Origin: Alphaproteobacteria bacterium
GTDB lineage: Bacteria > Myxococcota_A > UBA796 > GCA-2862545
Assembly: GCA_020632885.1 (NCBI GenBank)
Contig: JACKEQ010000006.1
Coordinates: 124,001 to 188,000 of the forward strand
DNA: 64,000 nucleotides
Reading direction: 5' to 3'
The position numbers and the translations under genes are program-made. The notes beneath the pieces are model-generated. The model was not told the origin of the DNA, did no database searches, and saw only the letters and a list, made by a program, of their open reading frames with translations. Positions 49,327 to 58,397 of the stretch are shown here, one piece after another; within the stretch, counting starts at the first letter, position 1, and the number at the start of each line of letters is the position of its first letter.

Positions 49327-52300
49327 GCCTTCTTCTCGAGGCGCTTCTCCTGCTGGCGCTGGATGGCGAGGGCGCGGTCCTGCATGGAGGCCGTCTGCGC
49401 GCGGTTGGCGGCGATGGAGGCGAGCTTGGCGATGTCCGGCTCGGCGGCCCCCGTGGCCTCCAGGAACGCCGACAGCTCACGGTGGTGCACGTCGAAGGCG
49501 GCCTGGTCGCCGAGGGCCGCCGTGCACGCGAGCAGCACGGAGCGCGCGTAGGCCGCGAAGGCCGGCCGGCGGTCGGCCTCCAGGAGGCTCGCCAGCAACG
49601 ACTCCGTCATGGCGCGGGTCTCGGCGAACTGCCCGCGCAGGACCCCCACGACCGCGAGGTTGAGCGTGGCCACCGTGGACATCGGGTGGTGGAAGGTCTC
49701 GTAGATCTCGGCCGAGCGCCGGTAGTGGTCGTCGGCACCGACGAGATCGCCCCGATACCGCGCGACCTCGCCCTCGAGCAGCTCGATCAGCGCGAGGTTC
49801 GCGTGCTGCCCCATCCGCTCGGACCAGACGCGCGCCTGGGCCGCGTGGTCGAGGGCCTCGTCGAGCCTCCCCTGCTTCTGGTAGAGCTGGGCGAGGCCGA
49901 GCCACGGGGTGGCCGCGAACACCCAGCTCTTCGGGTTGTCGACGAACGCGTTCAGGCAGGACCGGAAGCTCTGCTCGGCGCGATCGAAGCGCCCGAGCGA
50001 CTCCCAGGCCACCGCGATCCGGTTGCGGCAGTGTGCCGCGGACTCGGGCCTGCCGGCCTCGCGCAGCACGCCCTCGGCCTCCTCGAGGAAGCTGATGGCC
50101 TCGGCGTACTCGGCCCGATCGAGGGCCGTGGCGCCCGCCTCGCTCAGCGCCCAGCCCAGCACGGCCTTCCAGCCGTGGCGCCGCGCGGCCTTCTCGGTGC
50201 GCGCGGCGAGCTGGTCGGCCTCCTCGCGCTTGCCCTGCAGGCGGAAGAGCCAGGCCCAGTTGAGCCAGAGGGTGCCCCAGCGCTCGTCGGTGGACGGCAC
50301 GCCGAGGTCGCGGAGGACACCCTCGAGCAGCTCGAGCCAGCGCGAGCTCCGGAGGTCGCCCTGGGCGAGCTCGTCCTCGATGATGGCGAGCAGCGGCTCG
50401 GTGGCGTCGTCGAGGCGGTCGGACGCGAGGAGGAGCTCGGCGGTGCGCCCGGGGTCGCCGCCGTGGGCGAGCAGGTAGTCGGCGGCGAACCCGGCCGAGC
50501 GGGCCTCGCGGCCCATGGCGCGCAGGCGGAGCAGGAGGGCCTCGCGCACGCCGTTGTGGGCGAAGGTGACGCGCTCCATGCGCGGATCGGCCTTCAGCAG
50601 GTAGGTGCGCACGAGACGCCCGATGAGCCCGGGCCGCAGGCGGATGCCCGCGCGGGCACAGACGTCGCGCCACGCCCGCACCTCGACGTCGACCCCGAGC
50701 ATCGCGGCGAGCTCGAAGGCCTCCATGTCCTCGAACGGCAGCTCCTCGGCCAGGCTGGCGACGCGCTCGGTCCAGACGGCCAGGAGGTCGGAGGGGAGAT
50801 CGTCGGGCAGGCCGTGCTTGAGCCGGAACCCGGCCGGACCGACCTCCAGCTCGCCGCTGCGGACCCAGGCGTTGACGAGCTGCACGGCGAAGGCCGGGTT
50901 GCCGGCGGTGCGGCGCTCGACCTCGGCCGCGAGGGAGCCCTCGAGACCGAGCATCTTGCGGACGAGCTCGCGCTGGTGGTCCTCGCCGAGGGGGGCCACC
51001 GCGAGAGCCGAGGTGCGCGGGCCCTGCAGGAGGTCGTCCACCCGCCGGGACTCCTCGGGGCGCTGCACGAGGAGGTCGTCGCGCAGGGCGAACACGAAGA
51101 GCACCGGCAGCTTGCGCACCCGACGGACGAGGGCGGAGACGAGGCGGAGCGCGATGGCGCCGTAGTGGGCGTCGTCGACCAGCACGAGCACCGGACGGTC
51201 GGCGGCCCAGTGGGCCAGGCAGCGCCGGAGCAGCGAGAGCTTCTCGGTGGCGGACGGCTCGCGGTCCTCCGGCCGCGCCACGCCGAGCACCCAGGTCGCG
51301 AGGAGATCGAGCGAACCGTCGTCGAGATCGAGGTGGTCGCGGATCCGCTGCACCGCCTCCTCGCGCGGCAGGCCTCCGAGGCGGAGCTCGCGCCGGAACA
51401 TCCCCGGGAGGCCGTGGTCGTCGTCCGGAACGGCGTGGTGGGCCACGCGGAGCACGTGGCACCGTCCGCGCTCGTTGCCCTCGAGGGCGACCCACTGGGC
51501 CAGGCGGGACTTCCCCACCCCCGGGGGCCCGCGGAGCACGACGGCGGCGGGCTCCCCGGAGCTGGCGACGTCACCGAGGGCTGCCCAGAGCGCCTTGCGC
51601 TCGGCGTCCCTGTCGACGAGCGGGGGCGGACGGAGCCCCCAGAGGCCGAGCCCTGCACCCCGCAGCCCCAGATCGAGCACGAAGGCCACCTGGGGCCCGA
51701 GGGAGGGCTGGGTGCGCCCGGCCGTGGTCGCCGAGAGCGACTCGACCAGCGTGGGGGCCTCGGAGTCCTCGATCTCGAGCGCCATGCCCGCGGGCACCCC
51801 GCCGCTGCCCGGCACCGGGGGCCCCAGCGACTCGAGCTCCTCGAGCACGTCGCTGCAGAACGCCGGGCGCTTGCGCCAGTCCTTCTCGAGCATCCGCCGG
51901 AGGAGGGCCTCGAGCCCGGCGGGCACGTCCATGGACGGCTCGAAGTCCGGCAGCGGCGAGAGGAGGTGCGCGCGGTAGAGCTGGACGGCCTTCTTCTGCT
52001 CGTAGGGATAGCGCCCGGTGGCGAGCCGCCAGAGCATGATGCCGGTCTGGTAGAGGTCGGTCCACGGGCCCTGGTCGCGCCAGTTGGCCTCGATCTGCTC
52101 GGGCGCCATGAAGCGCGGCGTGCCGACCGACTGCTCGTCCATCCAGCCGGGCCGGTCGCGATCGTGCCCGATGCCGAAGTCGGAGAGCACCACGCGCGCC
52201 TCGAGCAGGTCGTCCGGGGTGGCCACGAAGCTCGAGCGGGGCCCGGCCAGGAGGAGGTTCCCGGGCTTGATGTCGCGGTGCACGATGCCGCGGGCGTGGG

Positions 52301-52691
52301 CGTGGGAGAGCGCGCGCAGCAGACCGGTGGCGAGGTGCAGGAGGCCGGTCCAGTCGGTGGGCGTGTTGCCGGCGTCCGCGACGGACCCGCCGCGGGCGAG
52401 CTCCATGGCGAGCCACGGCATGCCCTCGGCGATGAATCCGCCCGCCGCGCGGGCCTCGCCGGCCGTGACGAGCCCGGTGTCGAAGAGGTGCACGACGTTG
52501 GGGTGATCGAGCTCCGCGATGCGCCGGACCTCGGCCAGGAAGGCCTCCCGCCAGGTGTCGTCGGGCGGGTGGAGATCGAACTTCACCGCAGCCGGCACGC
52601 CCTGCTCCAGATGGCGTGCCATCCAGATCTCGCCCATGCCGCCGGCACCGATCTTCCTGTCGAGCTCGAACGCTCCGACGCGCACGCGCAC
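49323..52691 (-). CDS. Ser/Thr protein kinase with AAA-type ATPase and TPR region (PknB-like architecture)
   Basis: 1122 residues from GTG 52691. Kinase domain (about 1-290): Gly loop KIGAGGMGEIWMAR, Lys in AAVKFDL, HRDIKPGNLL, DFGIGHD, then APEQIE of the activation segment; all catalytic residues are present, unlike the DLG variant in the kinase at 41.9 kb. A linker of about 70 residues precedes an ATPase region (about 360-600). That region contains VDRDAERKALWAAL, Walker A RGPPGVGKSRL and Walker B-like VLVLVDDAHYG, the ORC/AAA_16 type. TPR-like helices occupy about 690-1090 (TALDRAEYAEAISFLEEAE, AQLYQKQGRLDEALDHA and others), and the C-terminus is Lys/Gln-rich. It heads a minus-strand operon and faces ccmF across 117 bp. 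Confidence 0.88.
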   Translation of the reverse strand: MRVRVGAFELDRKIGAGGMGEIWMARHLEQGVPAAVKFDLHPPDDTWREAFLAEVRRIAELDHPNVVHLFDTGLVTAGEARAAGGFIAEGMPWLAMELARGGSVADAGNTPTDWTGLLHLATGLLRALSHAHARGIVHRDIKPGNLLLAGPRSSFVATPDDLLEARVVLSDFGIGHDRDRPGWMDEQSVGTPRFMAPEQIEANWRDQGPWTDLYQTGIMLWRLATGRYPYEQKKAVQLYRAHLLSPLPDFEPSMDVPAGLEALLRRMLEKDWRKRPAFCSDVLEELESLGPPVPGSGGVPAGMALEIEDSEAPTLVESLSATTAGRTQPSLGPQVAFVLDLGLRGAGLGLWGLRPPPLVDRDAERKALWAALGDVASSGEPAAVVLRGPPGVGKSRLAQWVALEGNERGRCHVLRVAHHAVPDDDHGLPGMFRRELRLGGLPREEAVQRIRDHLDLDDGSLDLLATWVLGVARPEDREPSATEKLSLLRRCLAHWAADRPVLVLVDDAHYGAIALRLVSALVRRVRKLPVLFVFALRDDLLVQRPEESRRVDDLLQGPRTSALAVAPLGEDHQRELVRKMLGLEGSLAAEVERRTAGNPAFAVQLVNAWVRSGELEVGPAGFRLKHGLPDDLPSDLLAVWTERVASLAEELPFEDMEAFELAAMLGVDVEVRAWRDVCARAGIRLRPGLIGRLVRTYLLKADPRMERVTFAHNGVREALLLRLRAMGREARSAGFAADYLLAHGGDPGRTAELLLASDRLDDATEPLLAIIEDELAQGDLRSSRWLELLEGVLRDLGVPSTDERWGTLWLNWAWLFRLQGKREEADQLAARTEKAARRHGWKAVLGWALSEAGATALDRAEYAEAISFLEEAEGVLREAGRPESAAHCRNRIAVAWESLGRFDRAEQSFRSCLNAFVDNPKSWVFAATPWLGLAQLYQKQGRLDEALDHAAQARVWSERMGQHANLALIELLEGEVARYRGDLVGADDHYRRSAEIYETFHHPMSTVATLNLAVVGVLRGQFAETRAMTESLLASLLEADRRPAFAAYARSVLLACTAALGDQAAFDVHHRELSAFLEATGAAEPDIAKLASIAANRAQTASMQDRALAIQRQQEKRLEKKA

Positions 52692-52808
52692 CCTCCCCCA
52701 GCCCGCCTATCCCGGACGCGCGTGACCGGTGACCTCTCCAGACAATAGAAGGGATGCCCTGATGTGGGACTCTGGTACGTTACGGCCCTCGCTGGTTGTG
52801 GAGCGCTG

Positions 52809-54989
52809 ATGATTTCCGTTGTGGGTCGAGGCCTGGTGATGGCCGCCCTCCTGTTCGCGACGCTCGGGAGCGTGATGGGCTTCGTGGCCGGGTCGCGCTA
52901 CTCCGAGCGGGCGTGGCAGCTCACCCGCACCTTCGCCGTGGCGTTCTCGGGCAGCATGCTCGCCGCCAACCTGCTCATGGTGTACGCCCTGCTCGTCCAC
53001 GACTTCACCGTGTCGTACGTGGCGCAGGTGGGGTCCACCGAGAGCCCGACGATCATCTCGATCATCAGCCTCTGGTCGTCGCTCGAGGGCTCGATCCTGT
53101 TCTGGGGCGGTGTGCTCGCCCTGTACGTCCTGGCGATCGTCAACCTGCTGCGCGCCCCGGAGTACCGGGAGTACGCGCCCTGGGCGCTGCACGTGATGCT
53201 GGGCATCGCGATCTTCTTCTCACTCCTCGTGAGCTCGATCGCCGACCCGTTCGCCTACCTCGACCCCGACACGCTCCGGCACGACTGGGCGATGCGCGGG
53301 GTGGCCGAGACCGGACCGGGTCCGAACCCGCTGCTCCAGAACCACTGGCTGATGGCGGTGCACCCGCCCACGCTCTACCTCGGGTACGTCGGCATGGCGG
53401 CGCCGTTCTCGCTGATCTGCGCGGCCCTCCTCGCCGGCAGGCTGGACTCCGGCTGGATGACGCCCGTGCGACGCTGGATGCTCGTGCCGTGGGCCTTCCT
53501 CTCCGTGGGCATCGTGCTCGGCGGCTGGTGGAGCTACGCGGTGCTCGGCTGGGGCGGCGCCTGGGCGTGGGACCCCGTCGAGAACGCGAGCTTCATGCCG
53601 TGGCTCACGGGCACCGCGTTCCTGCACTCGGCCATGGTGCTCCAGCGGCGCGGGCTCCTGCGCGACTGGACCCTGACGCTGGGCCTCGCCACGTTCCTGC
53701 TCACCATGCTCGGCACGTTCATGACCCGCTCGGGCGTGTTCAACAGCGTGCACAGCTTCACGCAGAGCGACATCGGGCCGACCTTCCTCACGTTCATCTT
53801 CATCACGTTCGTGTACAGCGTGGTGCTGCTCGCCACCCGGAGCCACCTGCTGGACCGCGAGGACAAGGACCTCGGGGCCCTCACCAACGTGCTGGGCCCG
53901 GACGGGAAGGTCACCCCGGGAAGCCTCGTGCGCGGTCTCCTCGGCCGTGAGTTCGCCATCCTCGTCCAGAACGCGCTGTTCACGGTGTTCACCTTCACGG
54001 TGCTCCTGGGCACGGTCTACCCGCTGCTCGTCGAGCAGTTCGAGGACCGCCGGATCTCCGTGGGCGAGCCCTACTTCGACCGCTGGGCCCTGCCGGTGGG
54101 CCTCGCCATCGTGTTCATGATGGGCGTGGGTCCCGTGCTCCCGTGGGGACGCATGCCCACGAAGCAGGTGGCGTCCCGGTTCGTCCCGCCGGTGGTCGTG
54201 GGCGCCGTGCTCACGGGCGTCATCGCCAGCATGGGGATGACCAAGCCCGTGCCGCTCCTGGCGGTGTTCGTGAGCGGCTTCGCCCTGTGGTCCAACTTCA
54301 ACGAGCTGCTCACGCCGGTCCTGCAGCGGGTGCGCCAGAAGGGCGAGAACCCCGTCACGGCCACGGTGACGGTCGTGAAGCGCACGCGACGCCGCTTCGG
54401 CGGGCACATCGCCCACTACGGCGTCGTCCTCGCCACGTTCGCCCTCGCGCTGTCCCGCGGCTACCGGGTGGAGACCGACTTCAACATCCCGGTCGAGGGC
54501 ACCATCCAGTTCCAGGGGTACAGCGTGACCTTCCTGGGCCGTGAGCTCACGAAGGAGTCCCACCGCGACAGCGTCGTCGCACGCATCCATGCCGTCCCGG
54601 GCGACGCTCCCGACCTCTCCGTGATGAAGGAGGAGGCGCAGGAGTGGAGCGAGACCTCGAAGTCGTTCCTGCGCCGCGGCGTGGTGGGCGTGGTGGCCTC
54701 CGGGCTCATCGACGCCGTCGCCCCGCGCACCATCTTCGAGCCCAAGATGAACTACTACGTCGGCTCGAAGATGAAGGACCCCATCTGGAGCCCTGACGTA
54801 CGGAGCACCTTCTCCTCGGACCTCTACTTCAGCCTGATCGAGGTCCCCCAGGACGGGAAGTCGGTCCAGCTCAAGCTCATCCGCCGTCCGTTCATGGCCT
54901 GGCTCTGGTGGTCCGCCCCGCTGATCCTGCTCGGCACGATCATCGCGGTGTGGCCTACGAAGCGCGAGACCATGGGAGCCGCGGCATGA
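52809..54989 (+). CDS. ccmF: Cytochrome c heme lyase subunit CcmF
   Basis: 726 residues from ATG 52809; the in-frame GTG at 52764 adds 15 residues that do not match CcmF. A polytopic inner-membrane protein (15 or so helices) that passes heme to apocytochrome c. The tryptophan-rich WWD signature is GGWWSYAVLGWGGAWAWDP followed by VENASFMPW, and MLGTFMTRSGVFNSVHSF is the conserved helix region after it. A histidine in NHWLMAVHPP is part of the heme-handling set. The large periplasmic loop near the C-terminus (about 540-680) is present. Length exceeds E. coli CcmF (about 650). It overlaps ccmH by 4 bp. Confidence 0.93.
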   Translation: MISVVGRGLVMAALLFATLGSVMGFVAGSRYSERAWQLTRTFAVAFSGSMLAANLLMVYALLVHDFTVSYVAQVGSTESPTIISIISLWSSLEGSILFWGGVLALYVLAIVNLLRAPEYREYAPWALHVMLGIAIFFSLLVSSIADPFAYLDPDTLRHDWAMRGVAETGPGPNPLLQNHWLMAVHPPTLYLGYVGMAAPFSLICAALLAGRLDSGWMTPVRRWMLVPWAFLSVGIVLGGWWSYAVLGWGGAWAWDPVENASFMPWLTGTAFLHSAMVLQRRGLLRDWTLTLGLATFLLTMLGTFMTRSGVFNSVHSFTQSDIGPTFLTFIFITFVYSVVLLATRSHLLDREDKDLGALTNVLGPDGKVTPGSLVRGLLGREFAILVQNALFTVFTFTVLLGTVYPLLVEQFEDRRISVGEPYFDRWALPVGLAIVFMMGVGPVLPWGRMPTKQVASRFVPPVVVGAVLTGVIASMGMTKPVPLLAVFVSGFALWSNFNELLTPVLQRVRQKGENPVTATVTVVKRTRRRFGGHIAHYGVVLATFALALSRGYRVETDFNIPVEGTIQFQGYSVTFLGRELTKESHRDSVVARIHAVPGDAPDLSVMKEEAQEWSETSKSFLRRGVVGVVASGLIDAVAPRTIFEPKMNYYVGSKMKDPIWSPDVRSTFSSDLYFSLIEVPQDGKSVQLKLIRRPFMAWLWWSAPLILLGTIIAVWPTKRETMGAAA

Positions 54990-55513
54990 TCGCGCTGCTG
55001 CTCGGTCTGCAGGCCTACGGCCAGACCATCCCCACCCCGGCCGCCGAGAGCTACACGCCGCAGGCGGTGGAGCTCATCCCGGGCGTGGAGCCGGCGGCCG
55101 CACCGCCGCAGGCCCACGAGATCGACCCGCGGGCACGGGCTCTCGGCCGCAAGCTCCGCTGCCCGGTGTGCCAGGGTTCCAACATCACCGACAGCCCGTC
55201 CCCGACGGCCAAGGCGATGTTCGAGCGCACCCGCCAGCTCATGGCGGCCGGCTACACCGACGAGCAGATCGTGCAGTACTTCGTGGACAAGTACACGGAG
55301 TTCGTCCTGCTCGACCCCCAGTCCGACGGGTCCAACGCGATGCTCTACCTGGCCCCGGGCCTCGGTGTGGGGCTCGGGCTGGCCTTCGCGATCTGGGCGG
55401 TGGTGGGCTGGCGCAAGGAGCCCGGCGAGAGCATCGTGGCCCAGCCCGCCGCCCCTGACACCCTCGACGACTACGAGCGCCGCCTGCTCGCGGAGTTGAA
55501 CGCCGATGAGTGA
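54986..55513 (+). CDS. ccmH: Cytochrome c-type biogenesis protein CcmH
   Basis: 175 residues from ATG 54986. A short signal or anchor (MIALLLGLQAYGQ) is followed by a Pro/Ala-rich stretch. The CcmH thiol-redox core is then GRKLRCPVCQGSNITDS, with the LRCxxCQ motif that reduces apocytochrome heme-binding cysteines. AGYTDEQIVQYFVDKYTEFVLL is the typical continuation. One membrane helix (YLAPGLGVGLGLAFAIWAVVGW) and a short cytoplasmic tail follow. It overlaps ccmF by 4 bp and the CcmI-like gene by 8 bp. It works with CcmF in heme ligation, presumably serving the multiheme protein at 58.4-61.5 kb. Confidence 0.92.
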   Translation: MIALLLGLQAYGQTIPTPAAESYTPQAVELIPGVEPAAAPPQAHEIDPRARALGRKLRCPVCQGSNITDSPSPTAKAMFERTRQLMAAGYTDEQIVQYFVDKYTEFVLLDPQSDGSNAMLYLAPGLGVGLGLAFAIWAVVGWRKEPGESIVAQPAAPDTLDDYERRLLAELNADE

Positions 55514-57074
55514 CTCGTCCCCGAACATCGCCGCCATCCTCGGGGGGGGCGTGCTGGTCGTCGCTGCCGGCGTGCTCGCCGCCTACCGCGAGCACCTGTC
55601 CTGGGACGAGTGGGGCCCCCCGCTGATCGTGCTGGGTGGGGCCGTCGTGGGCGGCATCGGCCTGGCGTCCACGCTGGGTCGCGACGAGCGCGAGGCCCGC
55701 ACCGTGGAGGCCGCCGGTCACCGGAAGGACCTCACGGCACGCCATGCGGAGGCCCTGGAGGCCCTCGCAGCGCTCGAGACGCAGCAGTCGATCATGGACC
55801 CCGGCGACTACGCCGCCGAGCGCAAGGCGCTCCTGGCGCGTGGAGCCGAAGCCCTTCGGGAGCTCGACCAGCTCGGTGGCTCCCCCTCGCCAACCGGAGG
55901 CCCCCACGTGTCCCGACCCGATGCCCTCTCCGAGGGTGTGAAGAAGCTCACCGAGGCCCTCACGCGCGGCGAGATCGACGAGATCACCTACGCCAAGGCC
56001 GTCGCCGCGCTGTCGGCCGCGTCGGGCTCCGCACCCGCCGCGCCGGCCGCCGAGGCCCAGCCGAGCATGCCTCTGCCCCCACCGCCTCCCGACCTCCAGG
56101 CGCGCGGCGAGAGCTCCGTGGCGCCCCAGTGGACGGGCGCCATCTACGCCCTGGCGGGCTTCCTGCTCATCGGCGCGCTCCTCTACTTCATGCAGGGCGA
56201 CGTGAAGCCACGGAGCGAAGGCCAGGGCATGACGGGCAACCAGCAGCTCGACAGCAACGAGCGGCCCCCGGCGAGCGCGGAGCCCGCGTTCCTCGCGCAG
56301 GCGAAGGCCAACGCGGAGGCCGCCCTGGCGGGGAATCCGCAAGACATGGAGGCCCTGAACACGCTCACGCAGCTGAACTTCAACAGCCCCCAGCAGGCGT
56401 ACAACTACAACCAGCAGGCGCTCAAGCTCGACCCCGAGAACGCGGACGCCCTGATCTACGACGCGGTCATCACGATGATCATGGGCATGCCCGACAAGTC
56501 GATGACCAAGTTCGACGCCGTGATCGCGAAGAACCCCTCCAACGAGAAGGCGTACGCGTACAAGGGTCTGGCGCTGCTCCAGCTCCAGCGGTACGCCGAG
56601 GCCGTGGCGCCCCTCGAGAAGGCCATCGAGCTCGGCGTGACCGACCACGCCATCACGAGCGCGCTCCAGCAGGCGAAGGCCGGCGGTCCCACGGGCGGGC
56701 CGATGGCGGCACCTGCCCCCGCACCCGCCGGTGGCGGTGCGGTGATCGCGAGCGGTCGGGTGTCCATCGACCCGGGCCGGGCGTCCTTCAAGGCGCAGAC
56801 CCTGTTCGTGAACGTGAAGGACCCCGCCATGCCGGGTCCCCCGCTGGCGGCCGTGAAGCTCCCGCCGGGTCCGTTCCCGATGGAGTTCCGCATCACGGAG
56901 GCCGACCGCATCGCGATGGGCCCGATGGCCAACAAGCCCCTCCCGGCGAACGTGCAGCTCTCGCTGCGCCTCGACGAGGACGGGAACGCGTTCTCCAAGG
57001 GTCCTTCGGACCCCCAGGTCACGCTGGAGACGGTGGCCCTGGGCACCCAGGGCCTGGACCTCACGCTGAAGTAG
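55506..57074 (+). CDS. ccmI: CcmI-like cytochrome c biogenesis protein with TPRs and extra C-terminal beta domain
   Basis: 522 residues from ATG 55506. Two short membrane helices (AAILGGGVLVVAAGVLAAY and GPPLIVLGGAVVGGIGLAS) begin the protein, then a coiled region with alternating charged residues. A third helix is WTGAIYALAGFLLIGALLYF (about residue 210-230). TPR-like repeats at about 255-390 (ALAGNPQDMEALNTLTQLNF, NQQALKLDPENADALIYDAV) fit CcmI, which holds apocytochrome C-termini. The last about 110 residues (VIASGRVSIDPGRASFKAQ, then VKLPPGPFPMEFRITEADR) resemble the domain following TPRs in CycH. The order ccmF-ccmH-ccmI in one operon supports the call. Confidence 0.82.
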   Translation: MSDSSPNIAAILGGGVLVVAAGVLAAYREHLSWDEWGPPLIVLGGAVVGGIGLASTLGRDEREARTVEAAGHRKDLTARHAEALEALAALETQQSIMDPGDYAAERKALLARGAEALRELDQLGGSPSPTGGPHVSRPDALSEGVKKLTEALTRGEIDEITYAKAVAALSAASGSAPAAPAAEAQPSMPLPPPPPDLQARGESSVAPQWTGAIYALAGFLLIGALLYFMQGDVKPRSEGQGMTGNQQLDSNERPPASAEPAFLAQAKANAEAALAGNPQDMEALNTLTQLNFNSPQQAYNYNQQALKLDPENADALIYDAVITMIMGMPDKSMTKFDAVIAKNPSNEKAYAYKGLALLQLQRYAEAVAPLEKAIELGVTDHAITSALQQAKAGGPTGGPMAAPAPAPAGGGAVIASGRVSIDPGRASFKAQTLFVNVKDPAMPGPPLAAVKLPPGPFPMEFRITEADRIAMGPMANKPLPANVQLSLRLDEDGNAFSKGPSDPQVTLETVALGTQGLDLTLK

Positions 57075-57079
57075 GGGCT

Positions 57080-58303
57080 CTACACGAACACGTGGTGCGC
57101 GAGGTCGTCGGGCCAGCGGAAGCCCGCGGTGCGCACCGAGATGCTCGGGGTGAGCGAGGCCACCTCGTGCCACCAGGTGGCGGGGATCCAGAGGGCATCG
57201 TCGGGTCCCAGCTCCACGGTCGTGAAGCCGCGGGCCGCGCGTTCCTCGTCGGACAGCGCGCTCGGACGGACGCTGTTGTACGAGCCGTCGATGGCGGTCT
57301 CGAGCAGCCCGTGCTCGAGCGGGCTCGCGAGGTGGACACGCTTCCGGCCCGCCCGCTGCACGAGCCACGCGGAGCCCGGGTCGAAGTGGAGTGGCGTCAG
57401 GGTGCCCGCCGGACCGATCCAGAGCGACGGATGCACGATGCGCTCCTGCCCCGGGAGCACCCGTACGTCGTCCAGGAGGGCCGGCAGGGCCTCGAACAGG
57501 CGGTTGTGGCCCACCGCGTAGGTGCCGTCACCCGAGCCCTCCTGGGCCAGCGTGAGGAGCTCCGTGAGCGGCATGTCCCTGTGGTGGGACGGTCGGTCCC
57601 GCCACCACGCACCCCACCGCGACGCCGTGACCTGCACGGTGGCCGAGGGGAACCGGGCGGCGAGCGCCTCGAACGACCACGCCGGCCACGCCCTGGCCGC
57701 CCCCCGGAAGACCACGGGGCGATGGGCCACCCAGAAGTGCGCGAAGAACACGGCGTCGTCGAGGGCGTCCACCTCGGCGACCCCTCCCTGCCGGGCGAAG
57801 AGCAGGTGAGCGTCGAGGAGGGCCTCGAGATGAGCGAGACGACGCTCGCGCTCGACGGCATCACGGGCGACCGGCCGCACCAGCGCGTCCCGGACCGCAC
57901 CCGCGCTCCCCGGCATGCCGAGCGCCCGTAGGGCCCCGTTGATCGCGACCTCTGTCTGCCCGGCCTCGATGCACCGCGCCACCCAGGCCACCCAGGCGTC
58001 CGCCGTCGGGCCCACGAACCGGTCTCCGAACACGTGTCCGTCGCGCGGAGGCTCGGGCCAATCCGGACCCAACCGCACGGTCTCGGGCACGAGCTCACCG
58101 CCGAGCGCGACCACGGCGTCGCGCGCCCCGTCGAGCACGTTGCCGTCGCGGGTCCGGGCGAACCACGCGACCGTCGAAGCCCACTCCTCCGCGGGGACGT
58201 CGCGGGCCAGGACGCCGATCGCATGCCGCAGCCGGCCGTCGGCGGTGTGCTCCTCCACCGCAGCGTCCCGACCGTCCACGATGGGCGTGAAGCGCACGTC
58301 CAT
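57080..58303 (-). CDS. JmjC-like cupin (Cupin_8) protein
   Basis: 407 residues from ATG 58303. The C-terminal half (about 180-400) is a double-stranded beta-helix of the JmjC/Cupin_8 type. AHRPVVFRGAARAWPAWSF is the typical entry segment, LTPLHFDPGSAWLVQRAG supplies the HxD iron ligands, KRVHLAS the 2-oxoglutarate-contact Lys region, and PATWWHEVASL the distal His ligand. The expected chemistry is 2-oxoglutarate- and Fe(II)-dependent hydroxylation, usually of a protein or peptide. The N-terminal 180 residues are helical and not recognised. It is convergent with the ccm operon (5 bp apart). Confidence 0.82.
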   Translation of the reverse strand: MDVRFTPIVDGRDAAVEEHTADGRLRHAIGVLARDVPAEEWASTVAWFARTRDGNVLDGARDAVVALGGELVPETVRLGPDWPEPPRDGHVFGDRFVGPTADAWVAWVARCIEAGQTEVAINGALRALGMPGSAGAVRDALVRPVARDAVERERRLAHLEALLDAHLLFARQGGVAEVDALDDAVFFAHFWVAHRPVVFRGAARAWPAWSFEALAARFPSATVQVTASRWGAWWRDRPSHHRDMPLTELLTLAQEGSGDGTYAVGHNRLFEALPALLDDVRVLPGQERIVHPSLWIGPAGTLTPLHFDPGSAWLVQRAGRKRVHLASPLEHGLLETAIDGSYNSVRPSALSDEERAARGFTTVELGPDDALWIPATWWHEVASLTPSISVRTAGFRWPDDLAHHVFV

Positions 58304-58339
58304 GGCTCCTCCGGCGGGAGCATACCCCAGAACGCAGAA

Positions 58340-58369
58340 GGGCCCCGCCACCCGAAGGTGACGGGGCCC
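58340..58369 (-). terminator. GC-rich hairpin downstream of the multiheme lipoprotein
   Basis: GGGCCCCGCCACC (58340-58352) pairs with GGTGACGGGGCCC (58357-58369), 12 of 13 positions, around a CGAA tetraloop. It lies 28 nt past the stop of the gene at 58398-61538. As with the hairpins at 30779 and 32756, there is no T-tract. Confidence 0.65.
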
Positions 58370-58397
58370 CTGGCTCCAGAGGAGCGCGACCGCTCTA

